Origin: Yersinia massiliensis
GTDB taxonomy: Bacteria > Pseudomonadota > Gammaproteobacteria > Enterobacterales > Enterobacteriaceae
Assembly: GCF_003048255.1 (NCBI RefSeq)
Contig: NZ_CP028488.1
Location: 57,623 to 121,622, forward strand
DNA: 64,000 bases
Reading direction: 5' to 3'
In this document: in pieces, positions 26,429 through 35,367 of the stretch
How the letters are laid out: every line of letters starts with the position of its first letter
How positions within the stretch are numbered: position 1 is the first letter of the stretch
The notes under the pieces: model-generated
Database searches by the model: none
What the model was told of the DNA's origin: nothing
The model's input: the letters and a program-made list of their open reading frames with translations, nothing else
Program-made: the position numbers and the translations under genes

Positions 26429-27556
26429 TTAGTGAAGCGTTTTGACGAGCGCATTGATTTCTACGCTAGCCAATATTTGCAGCACGATATAACTAGCGTT
26501 GATCAACAGAATTACGAAGTTGGCGACCGCACAGGTTTTGGTGATTTTTCTGAGACTTTCCGCCTGCCAGAAAGAGGCAAACGATTTGATAAGGTCTTGG
26601 GCATTATTCCCTCCGCTTAGAATCGACAGATGTACTGCGGCATCACGAGAGGGGAAGTTAAACCCAGTTGAAAGCAGGGCTTGTCCAAAATTCACCCCTT
26701 TACTGAGCTTGCGTCGCGTAGCATCAAGGCGCTCAAATAACCAAGGTGAGGCATACACGCACAGAAGATGGAGTGACTGTTCCATACGAATAGATGGATG
26801 CATCAGCGCTGCGTAATTAAGCAGAAATGTTGCTCCCTCCGTCTCTTTATACACACTCCATGGAAATAGCCGGTCAAGAACACGATTACGGAACTTTCCT
26901 GTCAAATTCGGCATGGTCCATAGAATGGATATGATAGTTAGTGCAATTGCCGATAGTAGTAGGAACATGTTGGAGACAAAAAACTCAGTAATACCGACAA
27001 ATAGAGCGAGTTTTCCAGTTAATGCTTCCCGTGGGATGATGGCCAGAACCGTCGGTATGTATTTGTCGTTAAGAAAATGCATCGCAACCAGAGTACCGAT
27101 ACATAAAAAAAACGGATATATCTGACTACTGATGACCTTATTTTTTAGCTTTCCGATCGTATCGATATTTTGGATAGTGCGTTTCAGCGCATTACTCAAA
27201 TCACCTGTTAGCCTGGCTGACATAATGATGGTGCTTTCATTGTGTGGAACCCAAGATGACAGGCCTTTGTCCAGAGTTTGCCCTGTGGTCAATGCAGAAT
27301 GAATATCACTTAGGCAGTACATCAGAGAGCTGCGTTCTTTCCCTTTTTGCTTGGCGGCGTATTGAAGTTTGGTAATAGCGTCTTTAAGTGAGTATTGGTT
27401 ATCGAGCAAAAAGGCCAGTTGTTCGTAAAAATGTCGCCGCTCACTCATAAAGAAAGTTTTCCGAGCTACCCAAATATCGAGCCGAGAAAACCAATCTGGG
27501 GGACGAATTTCAGTAGTGGGCAGGCTTTTTAGGCGAGCTTTTATCCATGAAATCAT
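26429..27556 (-). CDS. pilR: PilR, pilus inner-membrane platform protein
   Basis: A 375-aa GspF/PilC-like membrane protein with three main TM segments (about residues 160-180, 195-220 and 345-368) and two cytoplasmic helical domains. It couples the PilQ ATPase to pilin insertion. Confidence 0.9.
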   Translation of the reverse strand: MISWIKARLKSLPTTEIRPPDWFSRLDIWVARKTFFMSERRHFYEQLAFLLDNQYSLKDAITKLQYAAKQKGKERSSLMYCLSDIHSALTTGQTLDKGLSSWVPHNESTIIMSARLTGDLSNALKRTIQNIDTIGKLKNKVISSQIYPFFLCIGTLVAMHFLNDKYIPTVLAIIPREALTGKLALFVGITEFFVSNMFLLLSAIALTIISILWTMPNLTGKFRNRVLDRLFPWSVYKETEGATFLLNYAALMHPSIRMEQSLHLLCVYASPWLFERLDATRRKLSKGVNFGQALLSTGFNFPSRDAAVHLSILSGGNNAQDLIKSFASFWQAESLRKITKTCAVANFVILLINASYIVLQILASVEINALVKTLH

Positions 27557-27614
27557 GCAAGGCTCCTAACAGTGAGAAAGGTATTTAGCTGGGGAAGACG
27601 AAGAAACTAATCGG

Positions 27615-29117
27615 TCAAACAGAAAGGGAAGTTGTGTCCAGGGCTAACAAGGTGTCCTCATCCAACGGATTGATACGGTCTCCCTCAAGGGGGTCAACCT
27701 CCCCACGATTAAGATATTGCTGAAGATGCATGCCGCGTGTAGTGCCTTCCATCTTATTAACCCAGTAGTTTCGAGCGACAAGTTTGCCTTCATGCCGATA
27801 AAGGTGCATAAACTGAGCATCAGGCCGAATAACCTCAACAATAACCCTGCGTCCCACAGTACCGTAGTGACAGTTATTGCAACCGTTGTGATTACGAAAG
27901 CGGATTTTGTCTTTGTCACAATAGGTAGAAATTAGCTGTAATTCATCAGCTTCAAGGCTGTCTTTCACCTGTTCATAAGTCTGTTTGCAGCTAGGGCATA
28001 GCAAAGGCACCAGGCGTTGTGCAATCAGGCCGACAATCAGTTGGGGATCAGTGATAAGCGCAAGCGGCACGTCCAATGTATCAACCATACGGCTGATAAT
28101 ACTCGGCGCGTCATTGGCATGCAGTGTTGCCATCAGAAGGTGCCCAGTTTCGGCTCCAGAAATCGCGGTTTTAACAGAGTCTTTGTCACGCATTTCCCCT
28201 ACTATCAATGCATCAGGGTCAAGACGTAAGCTGGCCGCAATAGTTCGGGTCCAGGCTTGTTTGACTGCTATAGGATCACTTTTGTCGGCGAAAATAGGGA
28301 TCTGGATGCCAGGTAGTTTGCCCTCCGGGGGGTCTTCGATTGCCAGTAAGCGTTTAAGGCCATAAGTAAACACGGTATACATCTCAGCAAGAGTACGCAG
28401 TGTGGTACTTTTCCCCGAACCCGTCGGGCCCGAAAGGATGATAAAGCCATATGGACTGCGGAGCATACGCCGTATCAGGGTGATCTGTTCGGGATTGAAG
28501 CCGAGAATTTCCAGCGAGGGAATATCGTCTCTTTCATCCTTGATCAGTCGGACAACGGCATAAACACCATTCTCAGTAGGAATATGCGCATAGCGAGCCG
28601 CATATAAATTAGCTTTGTGTAAATACTTGTTTTCAATGCGGGCATCCTGGATCTCGTTCTCCATGAACTCCCTGGCGCCTGTATCCGTCATGGAGTTAAC
28701 CATGCAACGTAGCAGAGTCATCCCCTCATCAGTCTTTTTATTGGCCACGACTGACAAATCGCCATAGATACGCTGATAGATGGTGGTACCGTCTGTATTG
28801 ACCAAAAAATGCATATCAGACGCTCCCGCAGCTGCTGCTTGGGCAAATAGGTCAATGACTTCCGGTTGTAGGTTTTCTGCAGTTTCTACATGGACGCGGT
28901 TTTTTTGGCGGTGCTGGGCTATTTCATCAAAGCGAACTATCTCAGTGATCAGACCGGGGATCTTGGCCAGCGCTCGTTGCAGCTCACTTTGAACCGCAGG
29001 CATTTTGCAATGGTCGGCAGACACATAGCAAACTGGGGGGGAACCTATTTCCCAGAACATATATTCGTTAGCCAGTGCATTGAATTCAAAAACTGGAGGG
29101 GAATTAGTGAGTGTCAT
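27615..29117 (-). CDS. pilQ: PilQ, thin-pilus assembly ATPase
   Basis: A 500-aa GspE/PilB-type ATPase. Walker A GPTGSGKST lies at residues 230-238, an Asp-box EDPPE near 268 and Walker B-like VGEMRD near 310. Two Cys pairs near residues 395 and 430 (CPSC and CNNC) form the zinc module seen in assembly ATPases. The ATG at 29117 is two bases after the pilP stop. R64 PilQ is the homologue; it is a cytoplasmic ATPase, not the secretin that carries that name elsewhere. Confidence 0.92.
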   Translation of the reverse strand: MTLTNSPPVFEFNALANEYMFWEIGSPPVCYVSADHCKMPAVQSELQRALAKIPGLITEIVRFDEIAQHRQKNRVHVETAENLQPEVIDLFAQAAAAGASDMHFLVNTDGTTIYQRIYGDLSVVANKKTDEGMTLLRCMVNSMTDTGAREFMENEIQDARIENKYLHKANLYAARYAHIPTENGVYAVVRLIKDERDDIPSLEILGFNPEQITLIRRMLRSPYGFIILSGPTGSGKSTTLRTLAEMYTVFTYGLKRLLAIEDPPEGKLPGIQIPIFADKSDPIAVKQAWTRTIAASLRLDPDALIVGEMRDKDSVKTAISGAETGHLLMATLHANDAPSIISRMVDTLDVPLALITDPQLIVGLIAQRLVPLLCPSCKQTYEQVKDSLEADELQLISTYCDKDKIRFRNHNGCNNCHYGTVGRRVIVEVIRPDAQFMHLYRHEGKLVARNYWVNKMEGTTRGMHLQQYLNRGEVDPLEGDRINPLDEDTLLALDTTSLSV

Positions 29118-29118
29118 G

Positions 29119-29655
29119 TTATTCACCAAAAGTCAGGGTATGACGCTGGCCCTGCGTATTTTTCACTTCGACGGTACTGGCAGAAATATCCGTCACGAGT
29201 AAATCGCGGCCGGGGATGTTACTGCCCGTGCGGACAATGATAGATAAACCCGTATCAAGCATCAGGCGAGCCGATAACGACCGTCCTTGTCCACTGATTT
29301 CAAGGATACGGGGAGGGCCAGACTTTGTTTGCTGGGGAATGCTGATTGAGGGATTAGGCAATCCGGGTGGCAAATTTGTACCCGACAAAACCATCTGCCC
29401 TGATGATGTGTCGCTGTACTGGCTCTTGGCTTTTTGAAGTGAGGCCCGTGCATTGGCCAATTGGGCTTGTGCTTCGGTCAATAACGTTTGCGTATTGAGT
29501 TTTTCCAATTCGTTCAAGGTACCAGACGGTAAGGGAACGGCTGTGTTTTCTTCCGGGGGTATTTGCTGCGTTGGAATTTCGGTGTCTGCATGTGCCGTTA
29601 TGGCCAGAGCAAATAGCAGCGGAAAAATAAAAAGTACACGGTTATGGATTGGCAT
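29119..29655 (-). CDS. pilP: PilP, pilus assembly protein
   Basis: A 178-aa exported protein with a signal peptide (residues 1-23, ending AHA), a coiled-coil stretch (about 45-80) and a small beta domain. It lies between pilO and pilQ and probably links the inner-membrane complex to the PilN secretin. Confidence 0.85.
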   Translation of the reverse strand: MPIHNRVLFIFPLLFALAITAHADTEIPTQQIPPEENTAVPLPSGTLNELEKLNTQTLLTEAQAQLANARASLQKAKSQYSDTSSGQMVLSGTNLPPGLPNPSISIPQQTKSGPPRILEISGQGRSLSARLMLDTGLSIIVRTGSNIPGRDLLVTDISASTVEVKNTQGQRHTLTFGE

Positions 29656-30907
29656 AAAGAGTTCCTTCGAGTGTGTAGCTTAGGCGAACACCCTCACGTA
29701 CTGTGCGAATACGGGCTATGCGTAACCCTGGCATCGGTAATGAATCGATATAGATGTCAGGCGATATAGGGAGGATTAACGTAAAACGTACTTCCCGCCA
29801 AGGTAGCGTGATGTTCTCTCCGTCGATTAATCGTGTATTCGGTTGGGGGTCGAGCTGCAACTGTGCATTTTGCCGCTGGGCAAATGTGGTCAGTATTAGC
29901 ATGGCTTCTGTCAGACCTATTAGTTTTTGCTGTCCTGAACCAGCTAACGCAGATATGGGCAACGTGACTGTCGCTTGATCTGCCCCTCCAGGAATATTGA
30001 AAGCAACCTGGTGTTCGCCAAACAACTCTTGTGCCCGTCGTCTAAAATCAGCAACGCTGGCGTTACCGGTCCGACGATAGATAAGAGCGATATCGCTCTG
30101 GCGTGTGTAGGTTTTACTTTCTAGCATCCACCCGGCGACGGACAGAGGAATTAGATATTCACCATTACCACGAATAATGGCGGGAGCATCTGGCAGAGAA
30201 GGCCAGGGGGGTAATACGGGTTTTTGTGCCTGAATGTTTTCTTTGAGTTGCAGTTTTGCCATCTGCAATGCTTTATCTTCTTTCCACCCTTGATAGATAT
30301 GTGTTCCTACGATGACACCTACTACAGCTAGCGCAATCAGTGAAAACCGTTGCACTGGACGACGCAGGGACATCGAAGGGATGTTGTAGAGTTTGTTAAC
30401 ACTGGACGAGAGGGTGAAGTCAATCAGAGGCGTTGGGTTAGCCTCCCTATCCTCAAAAAAACCCACAGGCGCAATAACATGCCATTTATGGGCGCTCTTA
30501 TTCATAGACAAGAAAAAAGTGACAGCGGCTAGCATACTTTCTTTGTTGCCCACCTTGTCACTCAGAACGGAGAGTTGGCCTTTACAGTTGGCCACAAACC
30601 AATAGATACCACTTTGTAGTTCAAACACGGCGTAGCAATCATCACTGAGTTGATGAGCTACAGCCAAGGCAGCACTGATAGGCGCTTTCTTTTCACTTTT
30701 TGGCACTTGTACCCAACACGCCAATAACTCGCTCTCAGAAAAAGATGTAGCGAGAAAGTGTGTTGCACCCTCTTGGGTGGCTCTGCGCCGTAACTCGGAC
30801 TTACTCTGTGTGGGCGCTATTTCCCACCTTAATGCAGCCAGCCAGTTCTGGTCGGGGGGAAGAGGGAGGCGGGTGGCACCGTTTAATATGTGTAACGAAT
30901 CGTCCAT
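29642..30907 (-). CDS. pilO: PilO, type IVb pilus accessory protein
   Basis: A 421-aa protein with a cytoplasmic N-terminal half, one TM segment near residues 187-207 and a periplasmic C-terminal domain. It matches the PilO2 type found in IncI and BFP-like systems. It overlaps pilP by 14 bases and follows pilN after 4 bases. Confidence 0.85.
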   Translation of the reverse strand: MDDSLHILNGATRLPLPPDQNWLAALRWEIAPTQSKSELRRRATQEGATHFLATSFSESELLACWVQVPKSEKKAPISAALAVAHQLSDDCYAVFELQSGIYWFVANCKGQLSVLSDKVGNKESMLAAVTFFLSMNKSAHKWHVIAPVGFFEDREANPTPLIDFTLSSSVNKLYNIPSMSLRRPVQRFSLIALAVVGVIVGTHIYQGWKEDKALQMAKLQLKENIQAQKPVLPPWPSLPDAPAIIRGNGEYLIPLSVAGWMLESKTYTRQSDIALIYRRTGNASVADFRRRAQELFGEHQVAFNIPGGADQATVTLPISALAGSGQQKLIGLTEAMLILTTFAQRQNAQLQLDPQPNTRLIDGENITLPWREVRFTLILPISPDIYIDSLPMPGLRIARIRTVREGVRLSYTLEGTLYANP

Positions 30908-30911
30908 TTAT

Positions 30912-32552
30912 TTATCCCACAATGTTAGCTGTCACCAGAATGAGTAACATATTGCGACTTTTCTCCGCGTTTCCGCCGCCACCTAATCCCCAGAATGAGG
31001 TTGATCCAACGCCCTGTTTGGATGCCGTGTTGTTGCCCTGATCAAAGGCAGTCAGCAGCATGGTATTGCCAGAGCGGAGAATAACGCGGTAAGTGGAGGT
31101 TTTAAGGTGTGTTCGGGAAAGCTCTGATTGCGCATCACCTTGTTTGACGGTGCGGAACGTCGGATCATCTGAGATGCTTATAGAAAATTGCAGTTGCATC
31201 TGGTCGCTTTCCGGCATCATGTAAGGCATAGCCACCATATTAAAACCCGTGGTAATGGTGGCTCGCTGGATATCAGTAGAACTGCCTACATTGGCAGTCT
31301 GAGATGTCGTAATTCCAGCGACAAAGTCTTGCTGTAATGCCATTTGTAGAGGTACTGGTGACATATTCGTGGTCATGGCAGAGGCTTGAGTCACGATACT
31401 GGTGTTGGTTTTTTCAGACAGTGCTTTAATAAATGCCGCAGACCCTTTTCCTTTTCCATCCAGTAGGGTAACCCCACCACTCATCGCATTCTCGGCCGCA
31501 TTCGCAAATGAACCTGTTAGCATGCCTTTGACGCTGCCGCTGTTAAATACGCCGGTCAAATCGAACCCCAGGTTTTCCTGATTACGGGCTTCGACACTGT
31601 AAACCTGAACATTAAAGACCACTTGCCGGTTAAGCTGTTTATTACGGTCAGCGATATAACGACCCACAGCTTCCAGTACTTGAGGTGTATCGCTTACCGT
31701 TAACATTCCAGCAGAAAGATTCATACGACCGACTTTAGGCGTCAGCATAGCGGTTACAGTGGTTTTGATATCGTCATATAAACTGGTTTTTATCTTCGTT
31801 TCGGTCGATTGTGATGTGTTGTTATCGCCAGAAATACCGCCGGTAGACGTGGTCCCTCCTGAACTGCCGTTGCTGGTTGTTGTTCCGCTGACTGTTGTGG
31901 AAGAAAAGACCGTCATGTTATCCATGAAATTGACAGGAAACGTGCGTGTATCAATGTAAAAAATAGTTATTTTACCCTGCTCATAACGCCACGATAGCCC
32001 AAGGCGGGTAGTGATGCTATCTAGGAAGCCATCTAGCCCACCTTGCCAGAAAACACCATGCAAAGTGTTATTGGTCGTAGTCATCGGTGTAGCAGAGGGT
32101 CCTGACATTGAACCTAATTGTGCCAACGGGATCATGCCCGTAGTCGGATCAGGCGGGGGAATAGAACCGCTCATTGCCTGAGTCGTTGTTCCCCCTGAGT
32201 TACCGACCCCTTGGGCATCCGGCGTGATAAATAACGGAATTCGGCAGGTTGTAGAAATGAAGGCACCAATCTCTGCAAGGCTAACGTCACCGGCACGACT
32301 AAATGTTGGTGCGCACGAAGGGAGTTGGCTTTTTTCGCTACCTTTTCCGGTTATGGGGGTTGTATTAATCCATTGCGATGTCAGCTCTTGAACGACCTTG
32401 CCCTTTCGCATGTCCTCAATCTTGCCAGTAACGATTTTCTGAGTGTTTTCTGTATCACTGATCTGAGTATTGATGCGTTCCAGACTTGAACAACCCGTCA
32501 GTAACAGGCAGACAAAAATAGGGGCAAGTTTCACCCTTGGATGTAGCAACAT
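30912..32552 (-). CDS. pilN: PilN, outer-membrane secretin lipoprotein
   Basis: A 546-aa secretin that forms the pilus exit pore. The start at 32552 is favoured because GGAGAA precedes it and a lipobox (LTGC) follows at about residues 17-20; the frame is open for another 87 bases upstream, but that would bury the signal sequence. The N domains lie at about 130-270, a Ser/Thr/Gly-rich linker at about 235-265, and the secretin beta domain from about 320 to the end. Confidence 0.92.
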   Translation of the reverse strand: MLLHPRVKLAPIFVCLLLTGCSSLERINTQISDTENTQKIVTGKIEDMRKGKVVQELTSQWINTTPITGKGSEKSQLPSCAPTFSRAGDVSLAEIGAFISTTCRIPLFITPDAQGVGNSGGTTTQAMSGSIPPPDPTTGMIPLAQLGSMSGPSATPMTTTNNTLHGVFWQGGLDGFLDSITTRLGLSWRYEQGKITIFYIDTRTFPVNFMDNMTVFSSTTVSGTTTSNGSSGGTTSTGGISGDNNTSQSTETKIKTSLYDDIKTTVTAMLTPKVGRMNLSAGMLTVSDTPQVLEAVGRYIADRNKQLNRQVVFNVQVYSVEARNQENLGFDLTGVFNSGSVKGMLTGSFANAAENAMSGGVTLLDGKGKGSAAFIKALSEKTNTSIVTQASAMTTNMSPVPLQMALQQDFVAGITTSQTANVGSSTDIQRATITTGFNMVAMPYMMPESDQMQLQFSISISDDPTFRTVKQGDAQSELSRTHLKTSTYRVILRSGNTMLLTAFDQGNNTASKQGVGSTSFWGLGGGGNAEKSRNMLLILVTANIVG

Positions 32553-32562
32553 GTGTTCTCCA

Positions 32563-32988
32563 TTAATTGATGTAGACGATTGACCCGTCTGGAATTGATG
32601 TGGGAGCAATGAGTCCTGTGCTGAGTCCCGCGTGATCAAACAACTGCCGGTTGTAGACTCGACCTACAAGCGATGAACTCAGTGATGCATTGATTAATGC
32701 ATTCATAAGGCCAGGATAGTCAGTTTGATAAACCCATGTTTTTCCTTGGGTTCGGAGGTTATTGACAGGGCCTAGAGGAAATACTGGTTTTGCGATATCA
32801 ACCACACCATCATTCTGTGGGTGAGTGTAGAGCGTGTCGTTTATCTGGTTGATATAACTTACCGTTGCCACAGCTTGTGCCTGCACTTCGGTGGTTTGAG
32901 TAGACAATGCATTCATTTCAGTGTGCCGGGGCGGGACGAGAGTCAATGTCAACAGACCGACCATAAACACCATCATCCAGTGCGTCAT
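32563..32988 (-). CDS. pilM: PilM, pilus assembly protein
   Basis: A 141-aa protein with an N-terminal signal or anchor (residues 1-20) and a small periplasmic domain. It overlaps pilL by 4 bases. In IncI plasmids pilM lies between pilL and pilN and is needed for thin-pilus formation. The biochemical role is unknown. Confidence 0.82.
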   Translation of the reverse strand: MTHWMMVFMVGLLTLTLVPPRHTEMNALSTQTTEVQAQAVATVSYINQINDTLYTHPQNDGVVDIAKPVFPLGPVNNLRTQGKTWVYQTDYPGLMNALINASLSSSLVGRVYNRQLFDHAGLSTGLIAPTSIPDGSIVYIN

Positions 32989-33992
32989 TTTGGCACCTCG
33001 TCACTGACACTCACCTGACACTGCTGACTCCGGGTTCCTGCATAAAGCGGTACCGAAGCATTCAGATAAAGGCTGAAAGCACCGTTTAGTGCATCCATAA
33101 ATGTCCCATGGAACACAAGCGGAGCATCGATACGGTAATTCACGGAAGTTAACCACTCCACGGTCCAGTGTTTAACGTTTGGAAGTGAACATTTCTCTTC
33201 GGCAGACCATGTCAATATTGAGTCTTTGAGAGTACTACCTGGGGCCATAACCCACTCTCGTTGAACTTCTTTCTCAATCGGTATCGATATCTTGGCAGAA
33301 AGTATTGTGGGAGCATTCTTCTCTGGAACGGATTGGCCAGTGAATGGATTGGTTTTATTGACTACTTTGGTTTTAAGGGATGGTGCTGTAGTTGTTGTGA
33401 TTACGGAGGCTTTAGGCACCAGAGGGACTGTCGCAGATACCGTAGAAATAGAAATCCTTCGATTTGACCAGTCGATTGATGCTTTTAGTTTTTCCTGCGT
33501 AAGCAAACTATTCAGTACATACGGCCATTGATCATTACCGCGCCACTGTAATGGTCGGCGTACATCGGGTGTGATACCTGGACCATAACTATGTTGCCAA
33601 CCTACTGGCGCTATTCGTGTAACTGCCTGCCTCAGCGTCTGAGCTTGACCCGCGCCCGCCAGCGCGGGGGTGCCTTGTCGTCCATCAGTAAAACTAACAG
33701 CGTGTAATCCCGCAATCTTCTGGCCCGCCAGCATCGATGATTGTGATTTATTGGCTGCATTTAATACCAGTTTGTTTGTTTTTTGTGGCACAGCCGGCAA
33801 CGGATTCTTAGGTTTTAATCGGACATTGCTAACTACTGCCAGTTCAGCCTGGGCTTGCTGAATAAGAGGACGCTGTTCTTGTATCAGCGTGGTAACAAAT
33901 TGTTGTGCCGGAGTTGTAGGAGGCTTGTGAGTAGTTAGGGCACACCCGCTCAACACCACCGGCGCTAATGCGATGGGGATGAGCATTTTCAT
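32985..33992 (-). CDS. pilL: PilL lipoprotein with TcpQ-like C-terminal domain
   Basis: A 335-aa lipoprotein with lipobox LSGC at residues 14-17, a linker rich in Thr and Lys, and a C-terminal TcpQ-type domain (about 245-330). TcpQ proteins pilot and stabilise the secretin. The start overlaps the upstream stop in ATGA, which indicates coupling to the small gene at 33989-34216. Confidence 0.85.
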   Translation of the reverse strand: MKMLIPIALAPVVLSGCALTTHKPPTTPAQQFVTTLIQEQRPLIQQAQAELAVVSNVRLKPKNPLPAVPQKTNKLVLNAANKSQSSMLAGQKIAGLHAVSFTDGRQGTPALAGAGQAQTLRQAVTRIAPVGWQHSYGPGITPDVRRPLQWRGNDQWPYVLNSLLTQEKLKASIDWSNRRISISTVSATVPLVPKASVITTTTAPSLKTKVVNKTNPFTGQSVPEKNAPTILSAKISIPIEKEVQREWVMAPGSTLKDSILTWSAEEKCSLPNVKHWTVEWLTSVNYRIDAPLVFHGTFMDALNGAFSLYLNASVPLYAGTRSQQCQVSVSDEVPK

Positions 33993-34216
33993 TGGTGTTT
34001 ATTCCTGGGGCCGCGTGGTCGACGTGGTTCGTTGGCTATATCGAGGACTTTCTGAGCCAGTTCAGCGCTGTCGATTTGGTAAGCCAGGTCCAGAATGGCG
34101 TAAAGGACATGGCGACAAGCAATGGGCCGGTCGAGCCTTCCGGTCAGATTTACGGCCTGTTCTGTCAGCATTTTGTCATGCTGAACACCCAGGGAATATG
34201 TTTTGCGTAGAGACAT
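33989..34216 (-). CDS. Small basic protein at the head of the pil genes
   Basis: A 75-aa soluble protein with no recognised domain. It has a GAGG ribosome site 8 bases before its ATG and an ATGA overlap with pilL, so it is a real translated gene of the operon. The C-terminus is basic (RRPRGPRNKHQ). In R64 this place is held by traC, traD and pilI-K; a match to any of them cannot be seen by eye. Confidence 0.65.
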   Translation of the reverse strand: MSLRKTYSLGVQHDKMLTEQAVNLTGRLDRPIACRHVLYAILDLAYQIDSAELAQKVLDIANEPRRPRGPRNKHQ

Positions 34217-34250
34217 TCAAGTCACCTCGGTTACGCGGTGGCGTATGCAG

Positions 34251-34284
34251 AGAAAAAAAACCACCCGACATTTCGGGTGGTCAA
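34251..34284 (-). terminator. Strong intrinsic terminator upstream of the pil genes
   Basis: On the minus strand a 9-bp stem (ACCACCCGA with TCGGGTGGT, 4-nt loop) is followed directly by a run of eight T. It lies between the traB-like pair and the pil operon. A strong terminator inside an operon whose first gene encodes a NusG/RfaH-type factor suggests regulated read-through. Confidence 0.8.
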
Positions 34285-34311
34285 GAGGAGTATCAGTGGA
34301 GACAGAGGGTG

Positions 34312-34506
34312 CTACTGGGGGTAGGAATGACGGCGTGACCTGCAAGAGTTCAAATGGGAAATATACTGAGGAAGATAATCTTTACCGGTGTCATATGTTT
34401 TATTACCCGGACTACGAACATCATCTTCTAAGGTAAAAGTTTGTAGAACAAAATCATCAGATTGCCATTCAATGGCAGGGGGAACATCTTGGACTTGCTT
34501 TGACAT
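34312..34506 (-). CDS. Small acidic protein after the NusG-like gene
   Basis: A 64-aa protein of unknown function. The ATG at 34506 has a near-perfect GGAGGA ribosome site, which makes translation likely. It lies between the NusG-like gene and the terminator, in the place of R64 traC, a positive regulator of transfer. No sequence feature proves that link. Confidence 0.55.
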   Translation of the reverse strand: MSKQVQDVPPAIEWQSDDFVLQTFTLEDDVRSPGNKTYDTGKDYLPQYISHLNSCRSRRHSYPQ

Positions 34507-34562
34507 CTATCCTCCGGTTAGGCAGAGAAATACTGAAATCAAATCAATAAATTCATCGGTAG

Positions 34563-35045
34563 TTAGCGTATTGCCTCGATAAAAGCATAAAAGAGGGCAC
34601 TGCGTACTTCACCATCTTTTTCATCAACCAGCGACTGGATCTGCTGGCGTTGCACGTTATTGAGTGGAACCTGATTCTTATCCCATTGACGTTTTCCAGG
34701 ATGAATGCTGGAAAATGCCTGCACACAAACCGGCAACCGCATCACACTGTCCACGACTGTTTCACGAATAGGAACGATCTCGCCCGCAAAACGTACCAGA
34801 TGGCTGATACCTGGGGAGGTTTCGATTTTTGATGAGTGATGAATTTCGGGATCGAAACAAATAAAGATATAACCAGGAAATAACTGCTCGATGACTTGTC
34901 GGCTTTGGCCAGGACGGTCGGCCCGAGGACGGTAAACGCGCATTATTGGACTAAAAGCCATGACATTAATGCGCTCCAGGGTCATCTGGGCTTTGAAGAC
35001 GTTATCTTTTCCTGCTTTATGGCAAGCGAGATACCAGCGTTCCAT
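34563..35045 (-). CDS. traB: NusG/RfaH-family antiterminator (TraB-like)
   Basis: About 160 aa from ATG 35045. This internal start is chosen because GGGGAA lies about 6 bases upstream and the protein then begins MERWYLACHKAG, like RfaH; the frame is open further upstream without family similarity. The NGN domain shows LFPGYIFIC near residue 60 and SHLVRFAGE near 90. The C-terminal part keeps only the end of a KOW-like segment (EKDGEVRSALFY). R64 TraB, a positive regulator of tra expression, belongs to the same family and sits at the same place. It probably helps RNA polymerase read the approximately 34-kb minus-strand operon. Confidence 0.83.
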   Translation of the reverse strand: MERWYLACHKAGKDNVFKAQMTLERINVMAFSPIMRVYRPRADRPGQSRQVIEQLFPGYIFICFDPEIHHSSKIETSPGISHLVRFAGEIVPIRETVVDSVMRLPVCVQAFSSIHPGKRQWDKNQVPLNNVQRQQIQSLVDEKDGEVRSALFYAFIEAIR

Positions 35046-35164
35046 GATGTTCCCCGGTGATGGGCGGAAGAATAATGAAAAAGCGCAATGAAGTGAGTAA
35101 GCTCCGCCAAAATTGAACCCAGTGGATTCAACTGACAAAGACGAGCGATAGTGAAAACGTGCAT
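34982..35164 (-). CDS. Possible 60-aa leader ORF overlapping the NusG-like gene
   Basis: An ATG at 35164 has a good AGGAG site 7 bases upstream and opens a 60-codon frame that ends inside the NusG-like gene in another frame. The peptide has no recognised domain. It may be a leader whose translation tunes expression of the overlapping gene, or a chance frame. Confidence 0.3.
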   Translation of the reverse strand: MHVFTIARLCQLNPLGSILAELTHFIALFHYSSAHHRGTSWNAGISLAIKQEKITSSKPR

Positions 35165-35182
35165 CGCGGTTCTCCTAACTGC

Positions 35183-35262
35183 GCTTTAGCCTGGACTGCA
35201 CCCGACAACCAAGGGCAGAGAGGTGCCGGTAGGAAGCTACCAGGCACAGTCCAGGCTAAAGC
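35183..35262 (-). promoter_or_regulatory. Long leader stem-loop with inner GGTAGC hairpin
   Basis: A perfect 16-bp inverted repeat (35183-35198 with 35247-35262) encloses 48 bases that contain a second small hairpin (GGTAG/CTACC with a 4-nt loop, 35228-35241). On the transcribed strand the inner part reads TGGTAGCTTC, which shares the core GGTAGC with the RfaH recruitment element ops. It lies in the untranslated leader between the predicted promoter and the NusG-like gene. Confidence 0.6.
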
Positions 35263-35338
35263 AAATGTACGGGTTTTTGGCGGGTGTAAGTTGGCGGACT
35301 CGCAAACCGTTTAAACCTGTACTTAAGTATGGTGTTGA

Positions 35339-35367
35339 ATGGTATTTTCAATCTAATCTGTTGTAAA
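35339..35367 (-). promoter_or_regulatory. Candidate promoter for the transfer operon
   Basis: On the minus strand TTTACA and TACCAT are 17 bases apart (-35 at 35362-35367, -10 at 35339-35344). Transcription would start near 35332, giving a leader of about 170 bases before the first possible ATG. The -10 match is moderate (4 of 6). Confidence 0.4.
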
